DNA of 47,729 nt from Lentilactobacillus farraginis DSM 18382 = JCM 14108 (GTDB lineage Bacteria; Bacillota; Bacilli; Lactobacillales; Lactobacillaceae). The notes beneath the pieces are model-generated. The model was not told where the DNA came from, did no database searches, and worked only from the letters and a program-made list of their open reading frames with translations. This document shows, in pieces, positions 1 through 8,229 of the stretch (within the stretch, counting starts at the first letter, position 1; the number at the start of each line of letters is the position of its first letter). The position numbers and the translations under genes were made by a program. Location of the stretch: NCBI RefSeq assembly GCF_000583655.1, contig NZ_BAKI01000018.1, forward strand, positions 1 to 47,729, read 5' to 3'.

Positions 1-296
1 TTTTTAATTACAACAGCTAAGGACGTTTTTCACGTGTTACCACCTTTATTCCTGATTATCTCACAATAATCAGCTCAAAAAGTACGGTTCAGAAAAGACC
101 GGTCTGATCTGAACGATACTCCATTGCGGTAATGGGCGCATTCCCAGTAACTACTACCATTGAAATCATAGTTACGACTTGTAGACTACTTTCACTTCCA
201 GTCTGATTATCCCATCACACCAACTAGGGACTCTCTTTAAATCATTCTGGAAACTACTCTTCTACGCATTGTTTTTTAAATATCTTGTTGTCATTG
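1..296 (-). promoter_or_regulatory. T-box riboswitch leader, probably valine-specific (regulated gene lies outside the window)
   Basis: Read on the minus strand, the T-box motif GGTGGTAACACG lies at 44-33. It is followed by a CGTCCTTAGCTG arm that would begin the terminator cut off by the window edge. In Stem I, GTAGA (265-261) pairs with TCTAC (185-181). The triplet just before that helix plus one purine is GTA (189-187), a valine codon. The T-box base after UGG is U, which pairs with discriminator A73, as in tRNA-Val; this argues against the overlapping AGT (Ser, G73) reading. Inference: the downstream gene is valS or a branched-chain amino acid gene. The whole 1-387 stretch is this leader, its promoter and the antiporter 3' end. 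Confidence 0.75.
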
Positions 297-302
297 TCTA
301 AG

Positions 303-331
303 ATTCTATTTACTTAACATAAGAATGTCAA
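303..331 (-). promoter_or_regulatory. Sigma-A promoter of the T-box leader
   Basis: A perfect -35 TTGACA (331-326) is separated by 17 bases from TAGAAT (308-303) on the minus strand, directly upstream of the T-box leader. Transcription should start near position 296. Confidence 0.75.
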
Positions 332-387
332 GCTTTTTTCTAAAAAAATGTGAAAAAAGTTTATCAAATGGCCACCTCTTTAGCAGG

Positions 388-1574
388 TCAAACAGCTGGT
401 ACATCAACGTTTTTTGACTGTGGCAAATGATGAATCGCATTTTTCAATAAAAGGGGTGCCACAATCGTGGAAAGAATAATGACTAAAATTAAATCCGAGT
501 AATAAGAAGCCGAAAGCAGGTGGACAGAAAAACCGATTTGCGCAGTTATCAGCCCATCTCGCCCCGGCTGATCATGCCACTGCCAATCATATAACTGCTA
601 TGAATATCAAAACCATTTATTAAAGCTCCCAGGCCACACCCGGTTAATTTACTGAGACATGCCAAAGCTGTCAAAACAATAACAAGACCAATTGAGTGAT
701 TCAAATTGGCAAATGACATATTTAACCCAATGCCGGCAAAAAACATCGGCACAAACAGCGCATATCCAATGGGTTCCATATGATTTTCAATCACTTCCCG
801 GTATGGCGTGTGCGCAACCGCAATACCAGCAAAAAAAGCGCCAACCGCACCACTTAGGCCGGCTAAATTCGCTAACCATGCCATGCCAAGGCAGATCACC
901 ATTGACGTAATCGTGACACTTGAAGCCATTAACAGCTTTTCTCCCGCGCGCATTAGGTAAGGCACAATCCACTTTACCATTAGGTAGGTCACCCCAAAGA
1001 AAAGAAGCTGTTCCAAAAAAACCAACCCCAAATTAACAGGCGATTGTCCTGCTTTAGCCCCCTGCGTGCCCATCATGCCAATCATAACCGATAGCAAAAT
1101 AACACCGATAATGTCATCAGCAACAGCAGCCCCCAAAATGGTTGCCCCTTCTTTGGTGTCCAGTGATTGGTAGTCACGGAGAACTTCAACCGAAATCGAA
1201 ACTGACGTTGCACTGAAAACCACACCAACAAATATGGCTTCAAAAGGTTTCAACGAAAACGCCAACCCAGCGGCACCAATCATTACAATCGGAAAAATTA
1301 CTCCGATAATTGCAACAACGACAGCGGGTCGCAGATACTTTTTTAACAAGCCCAAATTACTTTCCAGGCCGCCGATAAACATGAGGATCACAACCCCAAT
1401 CTGAGAAAAAATCTGGAGTATCGAATTAAGCTGGACCCAGTTTAGAACAGCCGGTCCAACAATAATTCCAACCAAGATTTGGCCAATAACGGCCGGTACC
1501 CCCATTCGATTGGCCAAGTGTCCTGCTAAGGTCGTCAGTACCAAAAGCAGGCACAGTGTTCCTATAAAAGTCAT
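388..1574 (-). CDS. CPA2-family Na+/H+ (or K+/H+) antiporter, NapA/KefB-like; single-base frameshift near 553-555
   Basis: Membrane cation:proton antiporter with about 11-12 hydrophobic segments. Near the N-terminus is VPAVIGQILVGIIVGPAVL, typical of the CPA2 exchanger fold, and later GAAVADDIIGVILLS, holding the paired Asp residues of the ion site. The frame breaks after ...GMISRGEMG at a CCC run (553-555, GGG in the coding strand). Restoring one G continues it as LITAQIGFSVHLLSASYYSD and then to a stop at 388-390, which completes the expected C-terminal helix. I chose ATG 1574 because AAAGGAAG sits 9 bases upstream and the family normally begins here; ATG 1628 is in frame but has no good ribosome site. 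The substrate ion cannot be told from sequence. The break is probably a sequencing undercall. Confidence 0.82.
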
Positions 1575-1634
1575 CTCAACCGCTTCCTTTACAGTAATAC
1601 CAGAGAAAGGCAACGCCGCCATCAGCATATGTAA

Positions 1635-1668
1635 AAATCCCCTGAAACCATTAGGTCACAGGGGATTT
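1635..1668 (-). terminator. Rho-independent terminator or attenuator just upstream of the antiporter
   Basis: AAATCCCCTG pairs with CAGGGGATTT (10 bp), followed on the minus strand by TTTTTAC. It lies downstream of the phosphatase gene and inside the leader of the antiporter's own apparent promoter, so it may end the phosphatase transcript, attenuate the antiporter, or both. Confidence 0.75.
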
Positions 1669-1763
1669 CATTTAATACCATTTCGATCTTAAATTGACAA
1701 CAGCTTACATTCCCCGGAAAACAACGACTTTAACGCCGTTCAATTCAAAAGTTAATTAAACTC

Positions 1764-1792
1764 AATATAAGCCGGCCAATTTTTAAAGTCAA
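1764..1792 (-). promoter_or_regulatory. Candidate promoter of the antiporter
   Basis: TTGACT (1792-1787), a 17-base spacer and TATATT (1769-1764) lie on the minus strand between the phosphatase stop and the antiporter. A transcript from here has a leader of about 180 bases containing the terminator hairpin at 1635-1668. Confidence 0.55.
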
Positions 1793-1829
1793 ACCTTTTC
1801 TTTAAACGAAAACTAAATCGAAAACCACC

Positions 1830-3599
1830 TTACTCCACAACTTTAACTGATTTATCAGTATACATAACATGGGCACCTTTGCCAAAGCCATGCAGTGTTA
1901 CGTGATCGAACTTGCCAATTCGCTTGCCAAAAGTAAGAACCGTTTGACTGGATCCGGATTTTCCGTTGAGAACCAGTTTCCCATTTAAGTGAGCGGTTCC
2001 GGAAACACTGGCTTTATCGCCGGCTTTTAATGCAAGCGTTCCTTGATTACCTTGTGTATAGTTACCGTCAACCGTTACATGTTTCGAGTTAAGTGTAACG
2101 GTCCCGCCATTAAGTCTCAAGTCACCCTTTCCCAGAGCATGGTTATTGTCAGCTGTCAGTGAGCCGGCCTTTACAGTGGTCCCACCGCTATACGTGTTAT
2201 TACCAAGCAGGGTCAGACTACCGGAGCCTGCTTTAATCAGGCCGCCCTTTCCGGAAATGGCATTCTTCCAAGTATCCGAAGCCTCAAAACCACCCTTTGA
2301 AGCATCCATGTTAACGGTTGTATTCGCTAAGAACTCGCCAAATCCGTTAGCAGCCTTAAACAAGTTTAATCGACCCCAGCCTTCGGGATCATCCAACATT
2401 GGGTAACCGGATGGCAAGCCGGTAGTATACAGGATTTCCCGTCGTTGCGTGTCAGACAGGTATGGGAAACGAGTTTTCAGAAGGACTTCAGCACCTTTAG
2501 GGACAACCATTGGCTTAGTCGTACTGCTGATTGGCTTAAACCCATAGGTTAACCGATAAGTATAATCCTTTAAATTTTGTTCATAATTAGCAAAATCATC
2601 TTTTTGAGTCGGATCATCAGCTTTACTCAGATCCTTTTGTGCGTCTTGATAAGCTTGATTAATTAACTGCTTATTTGCAGGATCATTCAAAGTAGCTGCT
2701 GTCATCGCGGTTCCAAGTATCCGACCACCAATCACCGCAAACGGCGAATGACGGCCAGCCAGAACCCTGTCATATCCGACTTCCGAAGAGCGGGTGATTA
2801 ATTGCTGAAACCTTTGTGGAAATACATAAGCCAAACTTTCACCGGTTTCAAAGGCCGCCGTTGTATGACCGCTTGGAAAATCATAATCATTCTGCTTGGC
2901 AGCAGCCATCACATTAACCAAATACGGATTGACCTTTACCTGACTACTCAGTCGATATGGCCGAACATATTTAATGTAAGCCTTTGGTGTTCCGGTACTT
3001 GACCAGTCAGAATCTTCGTTTAAATTAACAAGCTTAACAACCGACCCCAATTTAGAATCTTCATCAGCCCATTTCATTGAGCTATAAGGTGAATTAGCAG
3101 GTAATGGGGAACTCGGCACACTATTAAAATCAGTCTGCGCATTTGTATCCTTAATAAAAGCAGATGCATATGGACCGAAGCCACTAATCAGATTATAGCG
3201 TAGATCACGACGGTCCGTCAGATAAGATCGATCAATTTCAGCCTGAGTTTCATGGTTGGTAATTTGAATAGATTTATCGAGATTTTCCTGTAGTAAATCC
3301 GCGTTTTTCTTGGTTCCATCCGGGGACCAATAGCTTAAAAATGTATTATTAAAAATAGAAATCGCTGGATTATTATCCGGCGTTGCATTTGTTTTGACGT
3401 TTTCTTTGTAATGATCAATAAAGTAGCCATACGGTCCTTTAGTGGGCGTTAACGCTTTATCTATCGATTGATGTGCCGCACTTTTAGCCGCATGTCCGGT
3501 TGTTTGGTGACCTGCCAACGCGGTTCCGGTAATTGTAAGCACAAATACACACTTCAAAACACTTTTTATTAACGACTTTGACTTTGTCCGACTTCCCAT
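1830..3599 (-). CDS. Secreted PAP2-family acid phosphatase with C-terminal autotransporter-type beta repeat
   Basis: Exported class A-type phosphatase, 589 aa. A signal peptide covers roughly residues 1-35 (basic start, then CVFVLTITGTALAG). The catalytic motifs are all present: KAYIKYVRP (motif 1), YDFPSGHTTAAF (motif 2, PSGH) and VLAGRHSPFAVIGGRIL (motif 3). The last 150 residues contain GAGSLTLLGNNTYSGGTTV-like sequence (here KAGSGSLTLLGNNTYSGGTT), the autotransporter-associated beta-strand repeat, then Gly/Thr-rich beta sequence ending in KVVE. There is no LPXTG anchor, so the protein is probably released or bound non-covalently. The start is ATG 3599, with GGAGGG 8 bases upstream. It is transcribed after a 33-aa microprotein from a Pho-type promoter, which suggests release of phosphate from organic esters during starvation. 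Confidence 0.9.
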   Translation of the reverse strand: MGSRTKSKSLIKSVLKCVFVLTITGTALAGHQTTGHAAKSAAHQSIDKALTPTKGPYGYFIDHYKENVKTNATPDNNPAISIFNNTFLSYWSPDGTKKNADLLQENLDKSIQITNHETQAEIDRSYLTDRRDLRYNLISGFGPYASAFIKDTNAQTDFNSVPSSPLPANSPYSSMKWADEDSKLGSVVKLVNLNEDSDWSSTGTPKAYIKYVRPYRLSSQVKVNPYLVNVMAAAKQNDYDFPSGHTTAAFETGESLAYVFPQRFQQLITRSSEVGYDRVLAGRHSPFAVIGGRILGTAMTAATLNDPANKQLINQAYQDAQKDLSKADDPTQKDDFANYEQNLKDYTYRLTYGFKPISSTTKPMVVPKGAEVLLKTRFPYLSDTQRREILYTTGLPSGYPMLDDPEGWGRLNLFKAANGFGEFLANTTVNMDASKGGFEASDTWKNAISGKGGLIKAGSGSLTLLGNNTYSGGTTVKAGSLTADNNHALGKGDLRLNGGTVTLNSKHVTVDGNYTQGNQGTLALKAGDKASVSGTAHLNGKLVLNGKSGSSQTVLTFGKRIGKFDHVTLHGFGKGAHVMYTDKSVKVVE

Positions 3600-3627
3600 T
3601 AACAATACCCTCCAATAGAAATAATAA

Positions 3628-3729
3628 TCATGAAATGCTTATCAGAATCACAATAATGGTCAAAACAACAAGTGAGATAACCCAGCCCGTTTTGGGCGTT
3701 TGTCTCATCTCGTTAAACACCGTTGACAT
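3628..3729 (-). CDS. 33-aa single-pass membrane microprotein, first gene of the phosphatase operon
   Basis: Short gene encoding a basic/polar N-terminus (MSTVFNEMRQTPKTGW) followed by about 17 hydrophobic residues (VISLVVLTIIVILISIS) that reach the C-terminus. GAGGGACGG lies just upstream of the ATG. The gene starts about 48 bases after the predicted start of the Pho-type promoter and ends 28 bases before the phosphatase ATG, so the two should be co-transcribed. I recognise no family. A role in phosphatase export or membrane stress is only a guess. Support is position, ribosome site and membrane segment. Confidence 0.55.
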   Translation of the reverse strand: MSTVFNEMRQTPKTGWVISLVVLTIIVILISIS

Positions 3730-3783
3730 GATTTTCACCGTCCCTCAAAAAAGTTCCTGATAATCATTCACCTTTCACTTTTT

Positions 3784-3837
3784 AGGATAACGGTGTCATG
3801 TAAATCACAAGGCAAAAATTTGTAAAAAATTCGTAAA
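3784..3837 (-). promoter_or_regulatory. Pho-type promoter of the microprotein-phosphatase operon
   Basis: On the minus strand: TTTACG (3837-3832), TTTACA (3826-3821; 11-base register), TTTACATGAC (3804-3795; 22 further), then -10 TATCCT (3789-3784). Order, spacing and the TTTACATGAC block match the pst promoter at 9182-9235. Direct repeats at an 11-base period are typical of PhoB/PhoP-type response regulators. Confidence 0.75.
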
Positions 3838-3844
3838 AAAACAA

Positions 3845-3889
3845 CATTCGCAAACTAAATCGGAAAGTTTCCGACTTAGTTTGCGAATG
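3845..3889 (-). terminator. Terminator of the pst-phoU operon
   Basis: A near-perfect inverted repeat with about 21-bp arms (CATTCGCAAACTAA... / ...TTAGTTTGCGAATG) lies 21 bases after the phoU stop. It is followed on the minus strand by TTGTTTTTTT. Confidence 0.85.
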
Positions 3890-3890
3890 T

Positions 3891-3910
3891 GTTTGCGTTT
3901 AGTTTGCGTT
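3891..3910 (-). repeat. 20-bp repeat, copy 1 (AACGCAAACTAAACGCAAAC)
   Basis: On the minus strand this sequence abuts the phoU stop codon. It is an 11-base direct repeat of ACGCAAAC. The same 20 bases occur at 27552-27571 on the plus strand. The adjacent terminator also contains GCAAACTAA in both arms. Confidence 0.6.
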
Positions 3911-4635
3911 CATCTCTTGCTTCCTTCGGTATTTACGATGTCTGAATACAATCTTCTAACCAATTCAGGATTGGCCTTGCCAGGGTTTAGCTCAACAATC
4001 TTGCCACTGGCACTGTACACAATCCATTCTGCCAAATTAACAATGTGATCCCCGATTCGTTCCAATAACCGAATTACCAGGAAATAACTGGAACTGGCTT
4101 GAATCGTTTCAGTATCATTGTGAACCGACTTGGTAATCTCGTCACGAATCAATAGATATTGTTTATCGACATCGACATCTTCTTTGGATAAATTTCTAGC
4201 TGCCAGCTCATCATTCTTAGAATAAGCGTCCAAAGCTTTTTCCAACATGTCACGAACCTGATCCGTCATCTTGGCGATTTCCTTTTCAACCCCGGGAATT
4301 CTGGCCTGCCCTTTCATGCGGATAGTTTCCCTTGAAATGCTGACGGCATGGTCCCCGACCCGCTCCAAGTCGGAGCTTGCTTTTAAAATACTGATGATCA
4401 CTCGGAAATCCGTTGCCACCGGCTGCTGCAGTGCAATTAATTTCAAAGCCTGCTTTTCAAGACTCATTTCTTCGCCATTTGTGTTCGTATCCGCGTCAAT
4501 CACTTCCTGCGCTAACTTCTTATCATGTTCAATGAACGCCTTCGTAGAATTATAAATCTGTTCACTTATATTTAATCCCATCTCAACAAATCGACCGTGC
4601 AGTTTCTTTAATTCATCCCCAAATAATGCTCTCAT
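3910..4635 (-). CDS. phoU: Phosphate transport system regulatory protein PhoU
   Basis: PhoU family, about 241 aa: two repeats of a three-helix bundle (residues ~10-100 and ~110-215) with the metal-binding signatures SSDLERVGDHAVSIS and IRLLERIGDHIVNLAEW. PhoU acts on the inner face of the membrane between the Pst transporter and the phosphate-sensing system, limiting uptake when phosphate is ample. The start is ATG 4635 (MRALFGDEL), which follows the pstB stop and has AGGGGATG about 10 bases upstream; an in-frame extension to 4677 would overlap pstB and has no support. It is the last gene of pstS-C-A-B-B-phoU. No cognate histidine kinase lies in the window. Confidence 0.95.
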   Translation of the reverse strand: MRALFGDELKKLHGRFVEMGLNISEQIYNSTKAFIEHDKKLAQEVIDADTNTNGEEMSLEKQALKLIALQQPVATDFRVIISILKASSDLERVGDHAVSISRETIRMKGQARIPGVEKEIAKMTDQVRDMLEKALDAYSKNDELAARNLSKEDVDVDKQYLLIRDEITKSVHNDTETIQASSSYFLVIRLLERIGDHIVNLAEWIVYSASGKIVELNPGKANPELVRRLYSDIVNTEGSKR

Positions 4636-4648
4636 CTTTAGCCATCCC

Positions 4649-5428
4649 CTATCCAAACTTACCATTAAGATAATCACTGGTTTCTTCTTTTTCCGGATTC
4701 ATAAATAGTTTTTCGGTCTTGTCATACTCAACCAAATTACCATTAAGCAAAAACGCCGTTCGATCAGAAATTCGAGAAGCTTGTTGCATATTATGCGTCA
4801 CGATGATAATGGTGTACTTATCACGAATATTTAACAGCGTATCCTCAATTTTAGCACTGGAGATTGGATCCAAGGCGCTGGTCGGCTCATCCAACAAAAC
4901 CACTTCCGGTTGAACTGCCAACACCCGGGCAACACAAATCCGCTGTTGCTGACCACCGGAAAAAGAAAGCGCACTATCATACAGATTGTCTTTAACTTCA
5001 TCCCAAATTGCCGCTTGTTTTAAGCTGGTTTCCACTCGTTCATCCAGCAGGCTTTTATCCCGAACGCCTGCCAACCGTAAACCATAAGCGACATTTTCAT
5101 AGACGCTGAAGGGAAACGGATTCGGCTGCTGAAAAACCATCCCAACCCGTTTTCTTAATTCAACCACATCAACTTTAGGCGCGTAAATATCATTACCTTC
5201 CAGTTCAATTGACCCGGTAATTTTAACCCCCGGAATCAAATCATTCATTCGATTCAAGCAACGTAAATAAGTTGACTTGCCACACCCGGAAGGGCCAATT
5301 AAAGCCGCAATTTCATGTTCACCAAAATTTAGATCAATTCCGTGAAGTGCTTCAAACGAGCCATAGTAAAGATGAACATCTTCGGAAGTAATAATTTGTT
5401 TTGTTTTTGTATTAGCTGTCTTTTCCAT
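4649..5428 (-). CDS. pstB: Phosphate ABC transporter ATP-binding protein PstB (second copy)
   Basis: Cytoplasmic ATPase that powers high-affinity phosphate import. Visible motifs are Walker [11 protein letters not shown]-loop [15 protein letters not shown] signature SFSGGQQQR, Walker [14 protein letters not shown] and the switch His in [11 protein letters not shown]. The length (about 259 aa) is normal. The start is ATG 5428 (MEKTANTKT), with AAAGGAG 11 bases upstream; the longer TTG frame beginning at 5452 overlaps the preceding pstB. It is the second of two adjacent pstB paralogs, an arrangement common in Firmicutes. The two may form a heterodimer or serve different states; the sequence does not say which. 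Confidence 0.96.
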   Translation of the reverse strand: MEKTANTKTKQIITSEDVHLYYGSFEALHGIDLNFGEHEIAALIGPSGCGKSTYLRCLNRMNDLIPGVKITGSIELEGNDIYAPKVDVVELRKRVGMVFQQPNPFPFSVYENVAYGLRLAGVRDKSLLDERVETSLKQAAIWDEVKDNLYDSALSFSGGQQQRICVARVLAVQPEVVLLDEPTSALDPISSAKIEDTLLNIRDKYTIIIVTHNMQQASRISDRTAFLLNGNLVEYDKTEKLFMNPEKEETSDYLNGKFG

Positions 5429-5444
5429 ATGTCGGCATGCTCCT

Positions 5445-6239
5445 TTAACCAAAATTACCGGAAATATAATCTTCAGTTGCTTTTATTTGCGGATTTGTAA
5501 AAATCTTTTCAGTTTTATCGTATTCCAAGACGTGACCCATGTGAAAAAACGCGGTGTAATCTGCGATCCGGGAAGCCTGTTGCATATTGTGGGTTACGAT
5601 AATAATCGTATAACTTTTCCGCAATTCTTTTAATGTTTCCTCAATTTTAGCTGTTGAAATCGGATCCAAGGCACTGGCGGGTTCATCCAATAACAAAATA
5701 TCCGGCTTCATTGCAACACAACGGGCAATACAAAGTCGCTGCTGCTGACCACCTGATAAGGCAAGCGCACTTTTATCCAGGTCATCCTTAACTTCATCCC
5801 AGAGTGCGGCGGATTTCAAACTGTTTTCTACCCGGTAAGCCAGTTCCTGCTTATCTTTAATGCCATTTCGTCTCAACGCAAACGTGATATTTTCCCGAAT
5901 GGACTTAGCAAAAGGGTTGGGGCGCTGAAAAACCATACTGATGTGTTTGCGAACTTCATAAACATTGATTTTTTTACTATTAATATTTGTATCCCGATAA
6001 ATAATTTTTCCCTTAACAGTGGCAATTGCGTCATTCATACGATTCAAGCAGCGTAAATAAGTAGACTTGCCTGAGCCCGATGCACCAATTAACGCTGTAA
6101 TCCGGTAACGGGGAAATTCAAGACTGGCATCGTGCATCGCATGATTATCGCCATAAAACACCTGTAGATTTTCGGTCGTCAACGCTTTTTCAGTTGGAAT
6201 ATGAATAATGTGTTTTTGATCAAATGAATAAGTTTGCAT
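5445..6239 (-). CDS. pstB: Phosphate ABC transporter ATP-binding protein PstB (first copy)
   Basis: ATPase subunit of the Pst phosphate importer, 264 aa. It shows Walker [11 protein letters not shown]-loop [12 protein letters not shown], signature [10 protein letters not shown], Walker [14 protein letters not shown] and the switch His in [24 protein letters not shown] precedes the ATG. It begins 9 bases after pstA and is followed by the second pstB. The two copies are clearly related along their whole length but differ in the N-terminal 25 residues and in many surface positions, so the duplication is not recent. Confidence 0.96.
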   Translation of the reverse strand: MQTYSFDQKHIIHIPTEKALTTENLQVFYGDNHAMHDASLEFPRYRITALIGASGSGKSTYLRCLNRMNDAIATVKGKIIYRDTNINSKKINVYEVRKHISMVFQRPNPFAKSIRENITFALRRNGIKDKQELAYRVENSLKSAALWDEVKDDLDKSALALSGGQQQRLCIARCVAMKPDILLLDEPASALDPISTAKIEETLKELRKSYTIIIVTHNMQQASRIADYTAFFHMGHVLEYDKTEKIFTNPQIKATEDYISGNFG

Positions 6240-6248
6240 AGTATCCTC

Positions 6249-7136
6249 CTACTTGGCCGCTGTCATCTTTTTAAATGCCCAGTTCCCCAGGAATCGGGCA
6301 GCTAAATTGAACAATAGAATAACAACGATCAAAACGGCCGAAGCCCCACTTGAAATTTGCAGTGCATCCGGGGTCACACCTTCTGTATTGACTTTCCAAA
6401 TATGAACCGCCAACGTTTCGGCCGGTCGCATCGGATTCAGAAAGCTTGCCGCACTAAAGGGATTCCAGTTTGTATAACTAACAGTCGGGGCACTCTGACC
6501 GGCAGTATAGATCAAAGCGGCAGCTTCACCAAATACTCGACCAGCACTTAGAATAATTCCAGTTAGAATGCCGGGAAGAGCAGCCGGAAAGACAATCCCG
6601 GTGATTGTTTTCCATCTTGATAATCCAAGCGACAAGCCAGCTTCCCGTTGTAAATTGGGCACATCTTCCAAAGATTCTTCAATACTTCTGGTCAGCAACG
6701 GTAAGTTAAAGAAGGTTAAGGCAATCGCTCCGGCCAGAATTGAAAAGCCAAGGTTAAATTTAATAACAAACAGCAGGTAACCAAACAGACCAACAACCAC
6801 AGATGGTAAGGAGCTTAAAACCTCAATAGCTGTTCGAATAAGGCCGGTAAACCAATTGTGTGGCGCGTATTCAGACAGATAAATGCCGGAACCAAGCGCA
6901 ATTGGAAATGAGATAATCAACGTTAAAACCAATAGATACAAAGAGTTAAAAAGCTGATCACGAATCCCACCGCCTGCTCGAAACGACTCAGCTGCCGAAG
7001 TAATAAAGTGTATTGAAACATGGGGTACTCCGGTAATCAAAATATAACCTAACAGAAAAATTAAAATCCCGACAACGGCTGTCACAAGTAAATAAATAAC
7101 ACCGGTCGCAACATTATTTGCAGCTTTTGAATTCAT
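6249..7136 (-). CDS. pstA: Phosphate ABC transporter permease PstA
   Basis: Inner-membrane permease, 295 aa, with six predicted membrane helices. The BPD permease EAA loop is at EAGLSLGLSRWKTITGIVFPAALPGILTG (residues ~160-190), which contacts PstB. Phosphate-pathway sequence SLPSVVVGLFGYLLF is typical of PstA. Its ATG lies inside the 3' end of pstC (overlap 7114-7136) with GAGGTAG upstream, so the two permeases are translationally coupled. Pairs with PstC in the transporter core. Confidence 0.95.
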   Translation of the reverse strand: MNSKAANNVATGVIYLLVTAVVGILIFLLGYILITGVPHVSIHFITSAAESFRAGGGIRDQLFNSLYLLVLTLIISFPIALGSGIYLSEYAPHNWFTGLIRTAIEVLSSLPSVVVGLFGYLLFVIKFNLGFSILAGAIALTFFNLPLLTRSIEESLEDVPNLQREAGLSLGLSRWKTITGIVFPAALPGILTGIILSAGRVFGEAAALIYTAGQSAPTVSYTNWNPFSAASFLNPMRPAETLAVHIWKVNTEGVTPDALQISSGASAVLIVVILLFNLAARFLGNWAFKKMTAAK

Positions 7137-8094
7137 TTTTCATACTACCTCGCTTTCCAATAAATCGAACCAATACATTAAAGACAAGTGACATGAGCAA
7201 CAAAATCAAAGCTAATGACCACAGTGCATTGTTGGGTAGCGTTCCCATTGTCGTGTTTCCAATTCCGGTTGTTAACTGACTGGTTAAAGTTGACGAAGGT
7301 GTCAAAAGGCCATGTGGCATTAGCGTAGCATTACCAATAACCATTTGAACGGCCAATGCTTCACCAAAGGCTCTGGCCATCCCGAAAATAATTGCAGTTA
7401 AAATTCCCGGCGTTGCGGCTCGGAGAACAACCTTATGAATCGTTTGCCATCTGGTAGCTCCCAGCGCCAGTGAAGCGGACCGATAGTACATTGGTACCGA
7501 CCGGATACTGTCGATTGAAAGCGATGTGATAGTTGGCAATACCATAACAAAGAGCACGATTGTCCCGGCCAGAATTCCAAAACCGGTTCCGCCAAACGCA
7601 TGGCGAATTAACGGTACAATAACCGATAGGCCGATAAAGCCATAAACAACTGAAGGAATCCCGACTAGTAATTCAATAACCGGCTGCAGAAACCGGGTTC
7701 CCTTTTGCGGTGAAATTTCAGTCATAAACAACGCAACTCCAAGTGCAAACGGTGTTGCTACCAATGCGGCAAGTACTGTAACACAGAAGGACGTTACGAT
7801 CATTGGCAGTGCGCCGACTTCAGGCTGACCATGAGAATCAAGCATCCCCGGATTCCAATTAGTTCCGGACAAAAATGCCCATAAATTAACATGGTTCTCT
7901 GTGAATGTCGCCACACCACGAGTCGTTATAAAATATAAAATCGAGAGTACTAAACATCCCACCAACGTAATACAGATATAGCTGATTGCTTTACCGAAGT
8001 AATCTTGATGAGTGGCTTTAGATGGATTCCGCAACTCCTTCTTGATCCCATCCATTTTAAGTTTGTCTTCAGTTTCAGACTTAATCCCTTCCAT
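7114..8094 (-). CDS. pstC: Phosphate ABC transporter permease PstC
   Basis: Permease partner of PstA, 326 aa. A cytoplasmic N-terminal tail (~35 residues) is followed by six membrane helices. The motif GIPSVVYGFIGLSVIVPL and the EAA loop ASLALGATRWQTIHKVVLRAATPGILT (~residues 205-232) are characteristic. AGGAGGTATTGATATT precedes ATG 8094. The gene is separated from pstS by about 135 bases containing a stable hairpin, and overlaps pstA at its 3' end. Confidence 0.95.
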   Translation of the reverse strand: MEGIKSETEDKLKMDGIKKELRNPSKATHQDYFGKAISYICITLVGCLVLSILYFITTRGVATFTENHVNLWAFLSGTNWNPGMLDSHGQPEVGALPMIVTSFCVTVLAALVATPFALGVALFMTEISPQKGTRFLQPVIELLVGIPSVVYGFIGLSVIVPLIRHAFGGTGFGILAGTIVLFVMVLPTITSLSIDSIRSVPMYYRSASLALGATRWQTIHKVVLRAATPGILTAIIFGMARAFGEALAVQMVIGNATLMPHGLLTPSSTLTSQLTTGIGNTTMGTLPNNALWSLALILLLMSLVFNVLVRFIGKRGSMKNEFKSCK

Positions 8095-8151
8095 AATATC
8101 AATACCTCCTGGTTTAAAAACAATTTTGTCATAATCTTTTTAAAGCGGACA

Positions 8152-8189
8152 GAGGCCGGAGACAACAACACAGGTTTGCCTCCAGCCTC
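8152..8189 (-). other. Intercistronic hairpin between pstS and pstC
   Basis: On the minus strand GAGGCTGGAG pairs with CTCCGGCCTC (10 bp with one G-U). No U-tract follows, so it looks like an RNA-stabilising or partial-termination element. This is a common way to keep the binding protein mRNA in excess over the permease mRNA. Confidence 0.5.
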
Positions 8190-8229
8190 CACGTGATGAA
8201 CCACTATTTAAATCAGCTTTGTTTAATCC

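Noticed and set aside
181..190. Serine (AGT) specifier for the first T-box
   Set aside because: It fits less well before the Stem I helix than GTA, and the T-box U conflicts with G73 of tRNA-Ser.
2146..2406. Open frames on the strand opposite the phosphatase, mnmG, gyrA and other long genes
   Set aside because: No ribosome sites or family features; they are shadows of the real genes.
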